Shown one piece after another: positions 16,674 through 23,283 of a DNA stretch of 30,105 nucleotides. The notes below the pieces were generated by a model that was not told the DNA's origin, did no database searches, and saw only the letters and a list, made by a program, of their open reading frames with translations. Numbering within the stretch: the stretch's first letter is position 1; each line of letters begins with the position of its first letter. Made by a program: the position numbers and the translations under genes. Source of the DNA: a virus; the IMG/VR virus record IMGVR_UViG_3300036770_000537, positions 1 through 30,105 of that record. One strand, written 5' to 3'.

Positions 16674-16705
16674 TTGGCGCAACTTTTTAGAAATGACAAT
16701 TTTTA

Positions 16706-17227
16706 ATGGATCCAATTACCCTTCTTGCCGCCGCTTCGGCGGTATGGTCTGGCATCAAGAAAGCCTCCGAGTTCGCTCAGGAGGCCGAAAGCATTTGGAG
16801 CCAGCTTTCTAAATACGTCGGTTACGCCGATCAGCTTGAACAGCATATTACTGATGCTAAGAACAAGCCACAAAAACCCAAGTTGTTCGGTAATTTAGAT
16901 TTTGGCAGTGATACGCAAGAAGCCTTTAACGCTTTTGAGGCAGAGCATAAGTTGATGTCCATAGAAAAGGAAATCCGTCACGAATTTTTGTATGGTGCTT
17001 TTTGCAACCTTGAAGGTGGATACGGAAGCCTGGACGGGTATCGCAAGTTTTTAGAGATGCGCCGCAAGATCAGGGCAGAGCGTATTCGCATGAAGCAAGA
17101 GCAAGAAATGATGCAAAAGAAGTTCTGGGACGACATGTTTCTTTATGGTGGCAGTTCAACCGTAGTGGTGGTTGGGTGCCTGCTTCTGTACATGGCAGTT
17201 GACTTTATTGTTAGGTACGCAAAATGA
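16706..17227 (+). CDS. Hypothetical protein with C-terminal membrane segment
   Basis: A 173-aa protein. The N-terminus MDPITLLAAASAVWSGIKKASEFAQEAESIW is an amphipathic helix typical of a phage family seen in marine and freshwater genomes. Next come a Lys/Pro linker and a charged helical region (KFLEMRRKIRAERIRMKQEQEMMQKKF), then one strong membrane span (STVVVVGCLLLYMAVDFIV, residues ~150-169) and a basic end. No clear ribosome site precedes the ATG. The stop overlaps the holin start (ATGA). Probably membrane-associated and co-expressed with lysis genes; its exact role is unknown. Confidence 0.74.
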   Translation: MDPITLLAAASAVWSGIKKASEFAQEAESIWSQLSKYVGYADQLEQHITDAKNKPQKPKLFGNLDFGSDTQEAFNAFEAEHKLMSIEKEIRHEFLYGAFCNLEGGYGSLDGYRKFLEMRRKIRAERIRMKQEQEMMQKKFWDDMFLYGGSSTVVVVGCLLLYMAVDFIVRYAK

Positions 17228-17664
17228 TTCCCTTAGCCGCAATTCTTTCGATTGGTGAGAAAGTCCTCGACAAAGTTCTCCCAGACCCAGAGGCCAAGGC
17301 CAAAGCGCAGGCCAGTCTTATGGAGATGGCGCAGCGGGGTGAGCTTGCTCAGTTAGAAGCCCAGGTCAAAGAGATGCAGTCTGCCCGTGATCGAGAGGTT
17401 CAGATTGCGACCAGCGAGTTTGCTCCAATGCTGAGCAAGATCGTTACCCCTTTGCTTGCGCTTGGTACGGTAGGGTTAACCTTTATTCTGTTCGGGGTCA
17501 TAATCTTTGTGGATGTGGACGCCGATTCCAAGGACATCTTGATCTATGTACTGGGCGCGCTGACTTCTGCGGTCACGATGGTGTTGGGCTACTATTTTGG
17601 GTCAAGTGCTGGCAGCAAGGAAAAGAGCGCCCAGCTTGATGACATCATGGAAAAGAAAAAGTGA
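17224..17664 (+). CDS. Holin (gene-transfer-agent 3TM-type family)
   Basis: A 146-aa protein coupled to its neighbours on both sides (ATGA before, GTGA after). The N-terminal part has LSIGEKVLDKVLPDPEAKAKAQ, then ELAQLEAQVKEMQSARDREVQ, followed by two strong membrane spans (IVTPLLALGTVGLTFILFGVIIFV, ~78-101; DILIYVLGALTSAVTMVLGYYFGSS, ~106-130) and a charged Lys-rich end. This order is that of the family annotated as holin of 3TMs for gene-transfer release (GTA_holin_3TM). Directly upstream of the endolysin, it would permeabilise the inner membrane at lysis. Confidence 0.88.
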   Translation: MIPLAAILSIGEKVLDKVLPDPEAKAKAQASLMEMAQRGELAQLEAQVKEMQSARDREVQIATSEFAPMLSKIVTPLLALGTVGLTFILFGVIIFVDVDADSKDILIYVLGALTSAVTMVLGYYFGSSAGSKEKSAQLDDIMEKKK

Positions 17665-18125
17665 ACCTGACCCAAAACTTCACCTTGTCTGAAATGACCA
17701 AATCGGAAACGGCCCTGCGCTTTGGCATGGCAAACGACCCCAGCAAAACCGAAATCGAGAACATGCGCCTGCTGTGCGAGAACGTGCTTCAAAAGGTGCG
17801 TAACTATTACGGCATGGGCGTCAAGGTCAATAGCGGGTTTAGGCACCCTCTTGTCAACGCCAAGGTCGGCGGGTCTACCACGTCCGATCACTGCAAGGGC
17901 ATGGCCGCTGACATCGAAATCCCCAGTATTGCCAACGCCGACTTGGCCCAGTGGATTGTAGACAACTGCGAGTTCCGGCAAGTAATTTTAGAATTTTATA
18001 CGCCGGGTGTTCCTGATTCCGGCTGGGTACACGTTAGCTACAACCCTGCTGACAACAAAAAGCAGGTGCTCACGGCGTATAAAAAAGACGGCAAGACAGT
18101 CTACGAGCCTGGGCTGATCGCCTGA
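17661..18125 (+). CDS. Endolysin, M15A-type peptidase
   Basis: A 154-aa protein starting at a GTG that overlaps the holin stop. N-terminal phrase NFTLSEMTKSETALRFGMAN followed by SGFRHP and the zinc motif SDHCKGMAADIE. His77, Asp84 and the C-terminal His124 (GWVHVS) are the expected metal ligands of the M15 DD-/L-alanyl-D-glutamate-type peptidases. There is no signal peptide, so export relies on the holin. It cleaves peptidoglycan cross-bridge peptides. The leftward 57-aa gene converges on it and overlaps its last 25 bases. Confidence 0.94.
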   Translation: MNLTQNFTLSEMTKSETALRFGMANDPSKTEIENMRLLCENVLQKVRNYYGMGVKVNSGFRHPLVNAKVGGSTTSDHCKGMAADIEIPSIANADLAQWIVDNCEFRQVILEFYTPGVPDSGWVHVSYNPADNKKQVLTAYKKDGKTVYEPGLIA

Positions 18126-18274
18126 TCGCGCATCAACTGGCGGTACGCCGCAATTGCAACCTTGAGATCAGCCTTTAGCTGGTCGATCTCTGCTTCCCTT
18201 TCCAACAGCGCAATACGGCTTTCCTCTGCAAACTGCACCAGCGTTTGTTTATCCCACGAATAAAAGTCGCTCAT
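18101..18274 (-). CDS. Small coiled-coil protein (57 aa)
   Basis: A leftward ORF from the ATG at 18274 to TAG at 18101, overlapping the 3' end of the endolysin gene tail-to-tail. The protein (MSDFYSWDKQTLVQFAEESR, then IALLEREAEIDQLKADLKVA) is one amphipathic helix with heptads. It is the last gene of the leftward operon and resembles in form the 60-aa coiled-coil gene just upstream. The ribosome site is weak (CGAG). The function is unknown, and its small size makes it less certain. Confidence 0.55.
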   Translation of the reverse strand: MSDFYSWDKQTLVQFAEESRIALLEREAEIDQLKADLKVAIAAYRQLMRDQAISPGS

Positions 18275-18301
18275 TGCTTGATCTCGTAAAAAAGACGTTC
18301 G

Positions 18302-18484
18302 TTAAATTTGCACATTGCTTTTTGTGTAACCGCGCTCAGCAAACCCTACTTCTTCAATAAGAATCTTAATCCGCGCGTTGGCGTCGGTCAGACTCTTTTT
18401 CAATTGCTCATTTTCACGTTTTAACGTGTCAAGGCGATCTTGCATCGCCAGCCACTCAGCGGCGTTAATCATAATCTGATTCAT
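18302..18484 (-). CDS. Small coiled-coil protein (60 aa)
   Basis: ATG at 18484, with GGAG five bases upstream. Residues ~10-45 (WLAMQDRLDTLKRENEQLKKSLTDANARIKILIEE) form a good leucine-zipper-like coiled coil. The upstream 44-aa gene ends on this start (ATGA). Small proteins of this shape are common in phage early operons. No motif gives a function. Confidence 0.66.
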   Translation of the reverse strand: MNQIMINAAEWLAMQDRLDTLKRENEQLKKSLTDANARIKILIEEVGFAERGYTKSNVQI

Positions 18485-18615
18485 ACGATCTCCATTAAGT
18501 AGGGCGCCGGGTCACGGTGAGGATCGGAGGGATTACCGCCCCGGCTGCGGGTGTTGTTTGGCAACGTCAACCACGACACCGCCCGCTGGTCGCCCTTTAT
18601 TGTTTGCGATTCCAT
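18481..18615 (-). CDS. Tiny Pro/Arg/Asn-rich protein (44 aa)
   Basis: Begins at the ATG at 18615, inside the last codons of the membrane-protein gene (19-base overlap), and ends by ATGA on the 60-aa gene, so it bridges what otherwise looks like a gap. The product starts MESQTIKGDQRAVSWLTLPN and continues NTRSRGGNPSDPHRDPAPYL: polar, Pro-rich, probably unstructured. There is no good ribosome site, so translation would depend on coupling. Contiguity at both ends is the main support. Confidence 0.5.
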   Translation of the reverse strand: MESQTIKGDQRAVSWLTLPNNTRSRGGNPSDPHRDPAPYLMEIV

Positions 18616-18830
18616 AGCTCAAGGCAAGTCATTTCTAGGTCTGCCGATATAGGGTTAGTGCGTAACGCGTCGGTGCGGCCCGTGTTGTAGGCGTCGATCA
18701 CGTCCTTCGGAATAAGCGACGAGGTATCGACCTGCGAATCAAACAAACGGCCTGCGGCCACAGACGTAAGCAACGCAAACACGCCGCCAATCATAATGCC
18801 GCGCCAGAAGGCGCTCTTTTCAGTTGACAT
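18597..18830 (-). CDS. Small single-span membrane protein (77 aa)
   Basis: Start chosen at the ATG at 18830 (MSTEKSAFW), which has AAGGAG eight bases upstream; the GTG two codons earlier is too close to that site. One membrane helix (GIMIGGVFALLTSVAAG, residues ~11-27) is followed by a soluble C-terminal region (SLIPKDVIDAYNTGRTDALRTNP, then EMTCLELWNRKQ) with a single Cys. The phrase TDALRTNP...LE..C..LW is, from memory, a recurring pattern in small phage proteins. The function is not known. Confidence 0.7.
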   Translation of the reverse strand: MSTEKSAFWRGIMIGGVFALLTSVAAGRLFDSQVDTSSLIPKDVIDAYNTGRTDALRTNPISADLEMTCLELWNRKQ

Positions 18831-18832
18831 AA

Positions 18833-19003
18833 TCACAACTCCTTTGCTTGGGCTAAAATTTCCATGCGCTCCCGGTTTGCGCGTACCACTGTAAAACGCT
18901 GGTGCAATCGGTTAAGAATCGAGCTGCGCTTGCGGTTCTTCAGCTCGTCGATGATGAACTGCTTTAGTTCGTCCTCGCTGAAGCTCGTTATGTTTTCGTT
19001 CAA
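18833..19003 (-). CDS. Small basic helical protein (56 aa, TTG start)
   Basis: No in-frame ATG exists near the start. TTG at 19003 follows TTGGAG by four bases and yields MNENITSFSEDELKQFIIDEL then KNRKRSSILNRLHQRFTVVR. The frame looks protein-like from here to the TGA at 18833. Upstream extension to a TTG at 19048 would read the coiled-coil gene in another frame and is less likely. The ORF overlaps the 3' end of the 85-aa gene by 92 bases. The function is unknown; a basic helical product might bind nucleic acid. Confidence 0.5.
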   Translation of the reverse strand: MNENITSFSEDELKQFIIDELKNRKRSSILNRLHQRFTVVRANRERMEILAQAKEL

Positions 19004-19169
19004 GTTTCTCCAATTCAGTATCAATTTTATTCTCCAGTTCGTTGACAAGTTTAATGGCGCGTTCGTAAGCGCGTTGCACGGAATTGTATTGGCGCCGTTT
19101 TAACCGCCGGTCAAGCAATGCGGCCTTCTTTTTAACCCGCAAGTTCTTCAGTCGCACACTTATCTGCAT
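18912..19169 (-). CDS. Basic coiled-coil protein (up to 85 aa)
   Basis: The ATG at 19169 lies 38 bases inside the SNF2 helicase gene, behind GAGGAACTAAAAG. Residues 1-60 are convincing: a Lys/Arg-rich helix (LRVKKKAALLDRRLKRRQYN) and a heptad region (LVNELENKIDTELEKLERKHNE). The last ~28 residues (RGRTKAVHHRRAEEPQAQLDS) are low-quality and coincide with the well-formed downstream frame, so the functional part may end earlier or a frameshift may join the two. The role is unknown. Confidence 0.6.
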   Translation of the reverse strand: MQISVRLKNLRVKKKAALLDRRLKRRQYNSVQRAYERAIKLVNELENKIDTELEKLERKHNELQRGRTKAVHHRRAEEPQAQLDS

Positions 19170-20505
19170 CTTTTAGTTCCTCTAGTGCAATGTCTGACAC
19201 GCTACGCTTATCGTTCAGCGCAGCCCATACGCGCTCGTCCACCGTGTTGCGCGAGATCAACAAGTAACACCACACGTCATGGCGCTGACCGCTGCGGTGC
19301 AGGCGCCCAACCGTCTGCTCAAACAACTCCAACGACCAAGGCAACGACACCCAGATCATGCGGTTGCCGCCGTGCTGTAGGTTCAGGCCGTGGCCTGCGC
19401 TCTTAGGGTGGATCAACAACATCTCGATCTCACCCCTGTTCCAACGCTCGATGGCGCCAATGTGGTCAAGCGTCTCGGCCTTCGGGTAACGGCGCATCAG
19501 CTCATGCAGCTCTTCTTGATAGTTGTAGACGATTAAGGTGTTGGCGTGTTGGTTTTCTTCAATGATCTCGTCGAGCAAATCAAACTTGTGATCGGAGAAC
19601 CACACGGGCTTACGCTCGATGATGTACTCACCTGGGTGATGCGGGTGCGGCCTTGACGTGGTGTCGTAGACCCAGCCGCCTGCCATCTGTTGCAACTTGC
19701 TCGTAAGCACAGCAGCGTTCGCGGCCACGGCCTGTGCGTTAGGGAACTCCACCATCAGGTCGCGCTTCATCTTTTCATACGGGTCGCGGTCAGGCAAGTC
19801 GCAACGCATCTCAATCGTGTGCAGCGGCGGCAAGGTGTCGGTGTAGTCGCCTGCGTCAAGCACGAACGTCGCTGGCTTGATACGGGCCATGACCTGCTCC
19901 AGCGCCCCAGGCGCGGGCGTCCACTGACCGAAGTCGCGGTTCAAACAAATGAAGTATTGCTGTAAGAAGGCGCCTTTGCTACGGCCAAGCAAGCCCTGAT
20001 CGACGATCTTGCACTGGCCGAACGTGTCCTCTAGCCCGTTGCTTGTAAACGAGCCGGTCAAGCCCCAGCGTATTCGCATGGACGCGATGACCTTATCGAG
20101 CGCCTTGAAGCGCTTGCCCGACGGGTTTTTGAGTTTGGTCAGCTCATCGAACACAACAGCGTCAAAACTCAACGGTTGTTCACACAACCATTGCAGGTTG
20201 TCGTAGTTCGTCACGACCACGCGGGCGTAACTGTGCAACGCCTTCGACCGGGCCGCAGCCGTGCCAACGGCCACAGCCACCGGCATCTGCGGCGTCCACT
20301 TCTCGGCCTCGACCGGCCACACGTCCGTGCAGACGCGCTTAGGCGCTAGTACAAGGAAGCGTTGGGCATGGCCCTGCACTAACATCTCAAACATGGCCGT
20401 GAGCGTGAGCGCGGTCTTGCCTGCACCCACGGGTGCGAGGATCAGGGCGCGGTCGTGTTCAAACAGAAAGTCAGCCGCGTTGTCTTGGTAGGGTCGCAGC
20501 TTCAC
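19132..20505 (-). CDS. SNF2-family (SF2) DNA helicase/translocase
   Basis: A 457-aa protein from a GTG that overlaps the upstream stop (GTGA). All core motifs are visible: Q-like RPYQ at 4-7; Walker A APVGAGKT at 24-31; motif II DE at 120-121 (FDELTKLKN); motif III LTGS at 149-152; motif V SAGHGLNLQ at 369-377; motif VI QTVGRLHRSGQ at 397-407. The size equals a bare two-lobe ATPase with no added domain. SNF2-type enzymes translocate on duplex DNA without classic unwinding. Encoded with a VRR-NUC nuclease, it probably acts in replication, repair or recombination of phage DNA. Confidence 0.94.
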   Translation of the reverse strand: MKLRPYQDNAADFLFEHDRALILAPVGAGKTALTLTAMFEMLVQGHAQRFLVLAPKRVCTDVWPVEAEKWTPQMPVAVAVGTAAARSKALHSYARVVVTNYDNLQWLCEQPLSFDAVVFDELTKLKNPSGKRFKALDKVIASMRIRWGLTGSFTSNGLEDTFGQCKIVDQGLLGRSKGAFLQQYFICLNRDFGQWTPAPGALEQVMARIKPATFVLDAGDYTDTLPPLHTIEMRCDLPDRDPYEKMKRDLMVEFPNAQAVAANAAVLTSKLQQMAGGWVYDTTSRPHPHHPGEYIIERKPVWFSDHKFDLLDEIIEENQHANTLIVYNYQEELHELMRRYPKAETLDHIGAIERWNRGEIEMLLIHPKSAGHGLNLQHGGNRMIWVSLPWSLELFEQTVGRLHRSGQRHDVWCYLLISRNTVDERVWAALNDKRSVSDIALEELKDADKCATEELAG

Positions 20506-20678
20506 TGATTGCTCTCCGTTTCTGTTTCTAAACTTACATCGTCAGCAGGCATCTCGACAGTCCACAGTTTGAAACCACAGTTCTTACAAACTCTGCGCCG
20601 CTTAGTCCATCGAGGGTTCTCTTCAATAATTCTAGTTTCCGCAACCTCAGTTTTTGTTTGGCAGTCTGGACATTTCAT
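20502..20678 (-). CDS. Zinc-ribbon protein (58 aa)
   Basis: Start chosen at the ATG at 20678, which overlaps the upstream stop as ATGA; a longer form would begin inside the wHTH gene. Four cysteines in two CxxC pairs (C3/C6 in MKCPDC and C31/C34 in RRRVCKNCG) are separated by a basic stretch. The layout resembles the N-terminal zinc ribbon of NrdR and small phage zinc-finger regulators of the Ogr type. It lacks an ATP-cone, so it is not NrdR. Probably DNA-binding or a partner of the helicase encoded next. Confidence 0.75.
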   Translation of the reverse strand: MKCPDCQTKTEVAETRIIEENPRWTKRRRVCKNCGFKLWTVEMPADDVSLETETESNQ

Positions 20679-20998
20679 AGCCGCACACCCATAACTGTGT
20701 TGCCCGTGTATCGCATCCAAGCAGGGTCAAACGCTAAGGGTTTGCCTGTGGCTACAAAGGTGCAGCCCCAGTTATGCCCGCCGGCGTGAGGGTCTTGAAT
20801 CTTCTCTAACTGGTCTAAACGCTGCAACAACCGCAGATGATTGTAGATCGCGGATAAAGTGATGCCAAGATGATCTGCAATCTGCTTTGACGTTTTTGGT
20901 TGCTGACAAACCGCCAGCACTTTTTCGTGCGTCTTACTTAATTTTTTAGGAAATCTAGTCGGCGCTTCTTTGTAGCCACAATTTGGGCATGTAATCAT
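20675..20998 (-). CDS. Winged-helix DNA-binding protein with N-terminal CxxC
   Basis: A 107-aa protein coupled by ATGA on both sides. The N-terminus MITCPNCGYKEAP has one CxxC knuckle. Residues ~22-62 form a helix-turn-helix (KVLAVCQQPKTSKQIADHLGITLSAIYNHLRLLQR) of the ArsR/MarR-like winged-helix type, followed by a wing region (LDQLEKIQDPHAGGHNWGCTF). A second cysteine pair is not evident, so zinc binding is uncertain. It sits near the divergent promoters and could repress or switch them; that is inference. Confidence 0.8.
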   Translation of the reverse strand: MITCPNCGYKEAPTRFPKKLSKTHEKVLAVCQQPKTSKQIADHLGITLSAIYNHLRLLQRLDQLEKIQDPHAGGHNWGCTFVATGKPLAFDPAWMRYTGNTVMGVRL

Positions 20999-21291
20999 TT
21001 CATCTCCTTTTTAGGCACCGCATGGGCGGCGATCCATTGGTCAACGTCTTCCTTACTCCACAGCACCGTGTAGTTCTGGCACAGTGTTCTCATCTCGGCG
21101 GCGAACCTTTGTTGCAGTGCAGATAACTTGCCGCCTTCCTTCTTCAGCTCCACGAACCATGTCGTGCCGTCCGGCCAGCACACGATACGGTCAGCCACGC
21201 CACGGTTTGCGGGTGAGGTAAACTTATAAGCCTTGCCGCCAAACAACTCGACGGCCCAGACCAGATGTTTCTCTATATCTTTTTCTAGCAT
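20995..21291 (-). CDS. VRR-NUC family nuclease
   Basis: A 98-aa protein from the ATG at 21291. The reading frame continues upstream to 21309, but the predicted -10 box lies there. PD-(D/E)XK core: GVADRIV with Asp34, FVELKK with Glu48 and Lys50, then GKLSALQQRF with Gln60. This is the standalone single-domain form of VRR-NUC common in phages, and the N-terminal EKDIEKHLV helix is also typical. Family members act on branched or flapped DNA. It is the first gene of the leftward operon, and no ribosome site precedes the ATG, which fits a leaderless message. Confidence 0.9.
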   Translation of the reverse strand: MLEKDIEKHLVWAVELFGGKAYKFTSPANRGVADRIVCWPDGTTWFVELKKEGGKLSALQQRFAAEMRTLCQNYTVLWSKEDVDQWIAAHAVPKKEMK

Positions 21292-21297
21292 GGTGTA

Positions 21298-21326
21298 ACA
21301 ATAAACCATAAAAAACTATTTGACAA
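21298..21326 (-). promoter_or_regulatory. Leftward sigma70-like promoter for the VRR-NUC/SNF2 operon
   Basis: On the minus strand, -35 TTGTCA (21326-21321), a 17-bp spacer, and -10 TATTGT (21303-21298). The expected transcription start falls at or next to the A of the ATG at 21291, predicting a leaderless mRNA. The -10 is only a moderate match. Confidence 0.5.
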
Positions 21327-21349
21327 GTGAAAAACATTTGATCTACACT
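21320..21349 (+). promoter_or_regulatory. Rightward sigma70-like promoter for the replication genes
   Basis: Perfect -35 TTGACA (21320-21325), an 18-bp spacer, and -10 TACACT (21344-21349). It lies 31 bases before the ATG of the exonuclease gene, which has the ribosome site AAAGGAGA. Its -35 overlaps the leftward -35 on the other strand. Confidence 0.68.
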
Positions 21350-21380
21350 ACAGTCTCAGTCAACTAAAGGAGAGTCCACT

Positions 21381-22502
21381 ATGTCACACAGCACCATCGT
21401 CGGCGGTAGCACCGCCTCCCGCGTCATCAACTGCCCAGGCAGCGTTGCGCTTGTCGCACAGATGCCGCCCCGCCCGTCAAGCTCTTACGCTGACGAAGGC
21501 ACATTGCTTCACGAAATCATGGCCGAGCTACTTAATAATGGCTTTGCAAAACCTGATGACTTCTTAGGGCATCGTTACGAAGACATTGAACTCACGCAAG
21601 ACATGATCGACGAGAAGGTGCGGCCTGCTATGCGCCTGCTCGATCAAGTCGATCCTGAGCAGATGATGGACATGTACGTTGAGTTTAAGGTTGGCTTCGG
21701 CGATGTGCTTCCCGGCGTGTTCGGGTCGTGCGATGTCATCGGGCGCTTGAAAGACACGGCCTACATCATCGACTGGAAGTTCGGCGACGGCGTTGCCGTA
21801 AGCGCAGAAGAAAACAAACAGCTTATGTTTTACGCGGCTGCGGCGATGCGTACCGAAGGGCCGTCAAAGATGTTTGCTGGCGCCAAAGAGATTGAGCTAA
21901 TCATTATCCAACCACCCGCCATCCGACGCTGGAAGACGACGTTTGAGCGCATCAAAGAGTTTGAGGTCGAGCTTGTTCGTGCCGTCAAGACCGCGCAAGA
22001 ACCTGACGCACCGCTGTCGCATGGCGACCATTGCCGCTGGTGTGCGGCGAAGCCCATCTGCCCGCGCATGACAGGCGAAGTAGACCGTGCGCTCAAGACG
22101 CAACTGCAAAACATTAACGTAGACGCCATCGGTGGCCTGCTCAACAACGCTGACCTGCTTGAAGGCTGGATCAAAGACTTACGCGCACTGGCGTTTGAGT
22201 TGCTCGACCAAGACGTGAAAGTGCCTGGGTACAAACTTGTAGCCAAACGTGCGACGCGTCAGTGGACTGACGACAAGGGTGCTGTAAAATTCTTAAAAGA
22301 CAACGGCGTGGAGCCGTTTGAACCAAAATTAAAAACTCCCGCAGCAGCAGAAAAGGAGTTGAAAAAGAGCAAGGTGGCATTGCCTAGCGATCTGATCGTG
22401 GCAGTGTCGTCAGGCAGCACGTTAGCGCCGGAAGATGATCCCCGGCCTGCCGTGCTTAACATCGGGAAGCAGTTAACTGCGGCCCTTTCTAAACTTCAAT
22501 AA
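21381..22502 (+). CDS. Cas4/RecB-like PD-(D/E)XK exonuclease (DUF2800)
   Basis: A 373-aa protein of usual DUF2800 size. Nuclease motifs: EGTLLHEI with His44; Asp118 in GSCDVIGR; DWK with Asp131 and Lys133 (IIDWKFGDG); then KQLMFYA. An iron-sulphur cluster is likely: Cys18 (INCPGS) near the N-terminus with C218, C221 and C227 (HCRWCAAKPICPRM), the Cas4/AddB arrangement. Such phage proteins resect DNA ends for recombination-dependent replication. It is the first gene behind the rightward promoter and is followed 10 bases later by the accessory gene. Confidence 0.92.
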   Translation: MSHSTIVGGSTASRVINCPGSVALVAQMPPRPSSSYADEGTLLHEIMAELLNNGFAKPDDFLGHRYEDIELTQDMIDEKVRPAMRLLDQVDPEQMMDMYVEFKVGFGDVLPGVFGSCDVIGRLKDTAYIIDWKFGDGVAVSAEENKQLMFYAAAAMRTEGPSKMFAGAKEIELIIIQPPAIRRWKTTFERIKEFEVELVRAVKTAQEPDAPLSHGDHCRWCAAKPICPRMTGEVDRALKTQLQNINVDAIGGLLNNADLLEGWIKDLRALAFELLDQDVKVPGYKLVAKRATRQWTDDKGAVKFLKDNGVEPFEPKLKTPAAAEKELKKSKVALPSDLIVAVSSGSTLAPEDDPRPAVLNIGKQLTAALSKLQ

Positions 22503-22512
22503 GGAAATAGTC

Positions 22513-23163
22513 ATGTCAAATCTCGTAACTTTTAGTCAAGCAAACCTTCCTTCAGTCCAGTCACTCTCCACTGCCCTACGGTCATTAGAGAAAGACGTTG
22601 CACCGGCTGGCGTCGTCATCATCAAGATGGATAAAACCGGCCATTGGGTCTTTGGTGCCGATCAAACCGAGGTGGAAGACGAGGCAACATGGGCCGTCAA
22701 CCCGTTCTCTTTCGTTCATGGCTTTATCGCCTGGGGCGACGGTGAAGTGCTCGGTGAAAAGATGGTGCCTGTATCACAACCGCTGCCTGAGTTAGACGCT
22801 GCACCACCCAACGCCAAGAAGGGTTGGGAGACGCAGGTGGGCCTGTCGATGAAGTGCATCAGCGGCGAGGACAAGGATATGGAAGTGCGCTACACCACCA
22901 CGTCGGTCGGCGGCAAACGCGGCGTTCAGACGCTTGCTGTTGCTATTGCCGAGCAGGTTGAGAAGGATCAAGGTAAACCCGTACCCGTGGTGCGCTTGAA
23001 GAAAGACCACTACTCGCACAAGAGCTACGGCAAGATTTTTACGCCGGTGTTTGAGATTGTCGAGTGGGTCAGCATGAGTGGTGATACGGAAGACGCGCCT
23101 GCAATAAAAGCCCCTGCGGAAGCTGAGGTTGAGGCACCCCGTCGCCGTCGCCGTTCGGCTTAG
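22513..23163 (+). CDS. Replication/recombination accessory protein, possible ssDNA-binding protein
   Basis: A 216-aa protein with an AAGGAAATAG site. The N-terminal part (VKVDKTGHWVFGADQTEVE-like around residues 33-55, then TWAVNPFSFVHGFIAWGD) and the middle (YTTTSVGGKRGVQTL, then KKDHYSHKSYGKIFTPVFEIVEW) look like an OB-type or mixed beta domain. The tail is acidic, then basic (APRRRRRSA). In many phages a gene next to the DUF2800 nuclease encodes an ssDNA-binding or annealing partner, and this is the likely role, by neighbourhood only. I do not recognise a named family. Confidence 0.72.
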   Translation: MSNLVTFSQANLPSVQSLSTALRSLEKDVAPAGVVIIKMDKTGHWVFGADQTEVEDEATWAVNPFSFVHGFIAWGDGEVLGEKMVPVSQPLPELDAAPPNAKKGWETQVGLSMKCISGEDKDMEVRYTTTSVGGKRGVQTLAVAIAEQVEKDQGKPVPVVRLKKDHYSHKSYGKIFTPVFEIVEWVSMSGDTEDAPAIKAPAEAEVEAPRRRRRSA

Positions 23164-23209
23164 CATTAAACCCCGGGGGTGGTTAGGCAGACAGTCGAGG
23201 ATGTTGCAA

Positions 23210-23238
23210 GCAAGTGTTTTTTCTGCCTTCGCACTTGC
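23210..23238 (+). other. Stem-loop in the 120-base gap before the methyltransferase
   Basis: A 7-bp perfect stem GCAAGTG / CACTTGC with a 15-base loop that starts with six T. A second small hairpin GCCC / GGGC (23267-23278) ends six bases before the ATG at 23284, where no ribosome site is visible. These may affect translation of the methyltransferase. No promoter was recognised in the gap. Confidence 0.35.
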
Positions 23239-23283
23239 GTGTAGTAGCGGCCAAATCGACGCCCCCGCCCACTTGGGCCTGAA

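Noticed and set aside
16727-16745. GC-rich hairpin with a CTTC-type loop near the start of the 173-aa gene
   Set aside because: It is inside coding sequence, has a short stem and no T-run. Probably a by-product of Ala codons.
18833-19048. 71-aa version of the small basic helical gene starting at 19048
   Set aside because: That start is a TTG without a ribosome site, and its first 15 codons read the coiled-coil gene in a poor frame. TTG at 19003 with TTGGAG is preferred.
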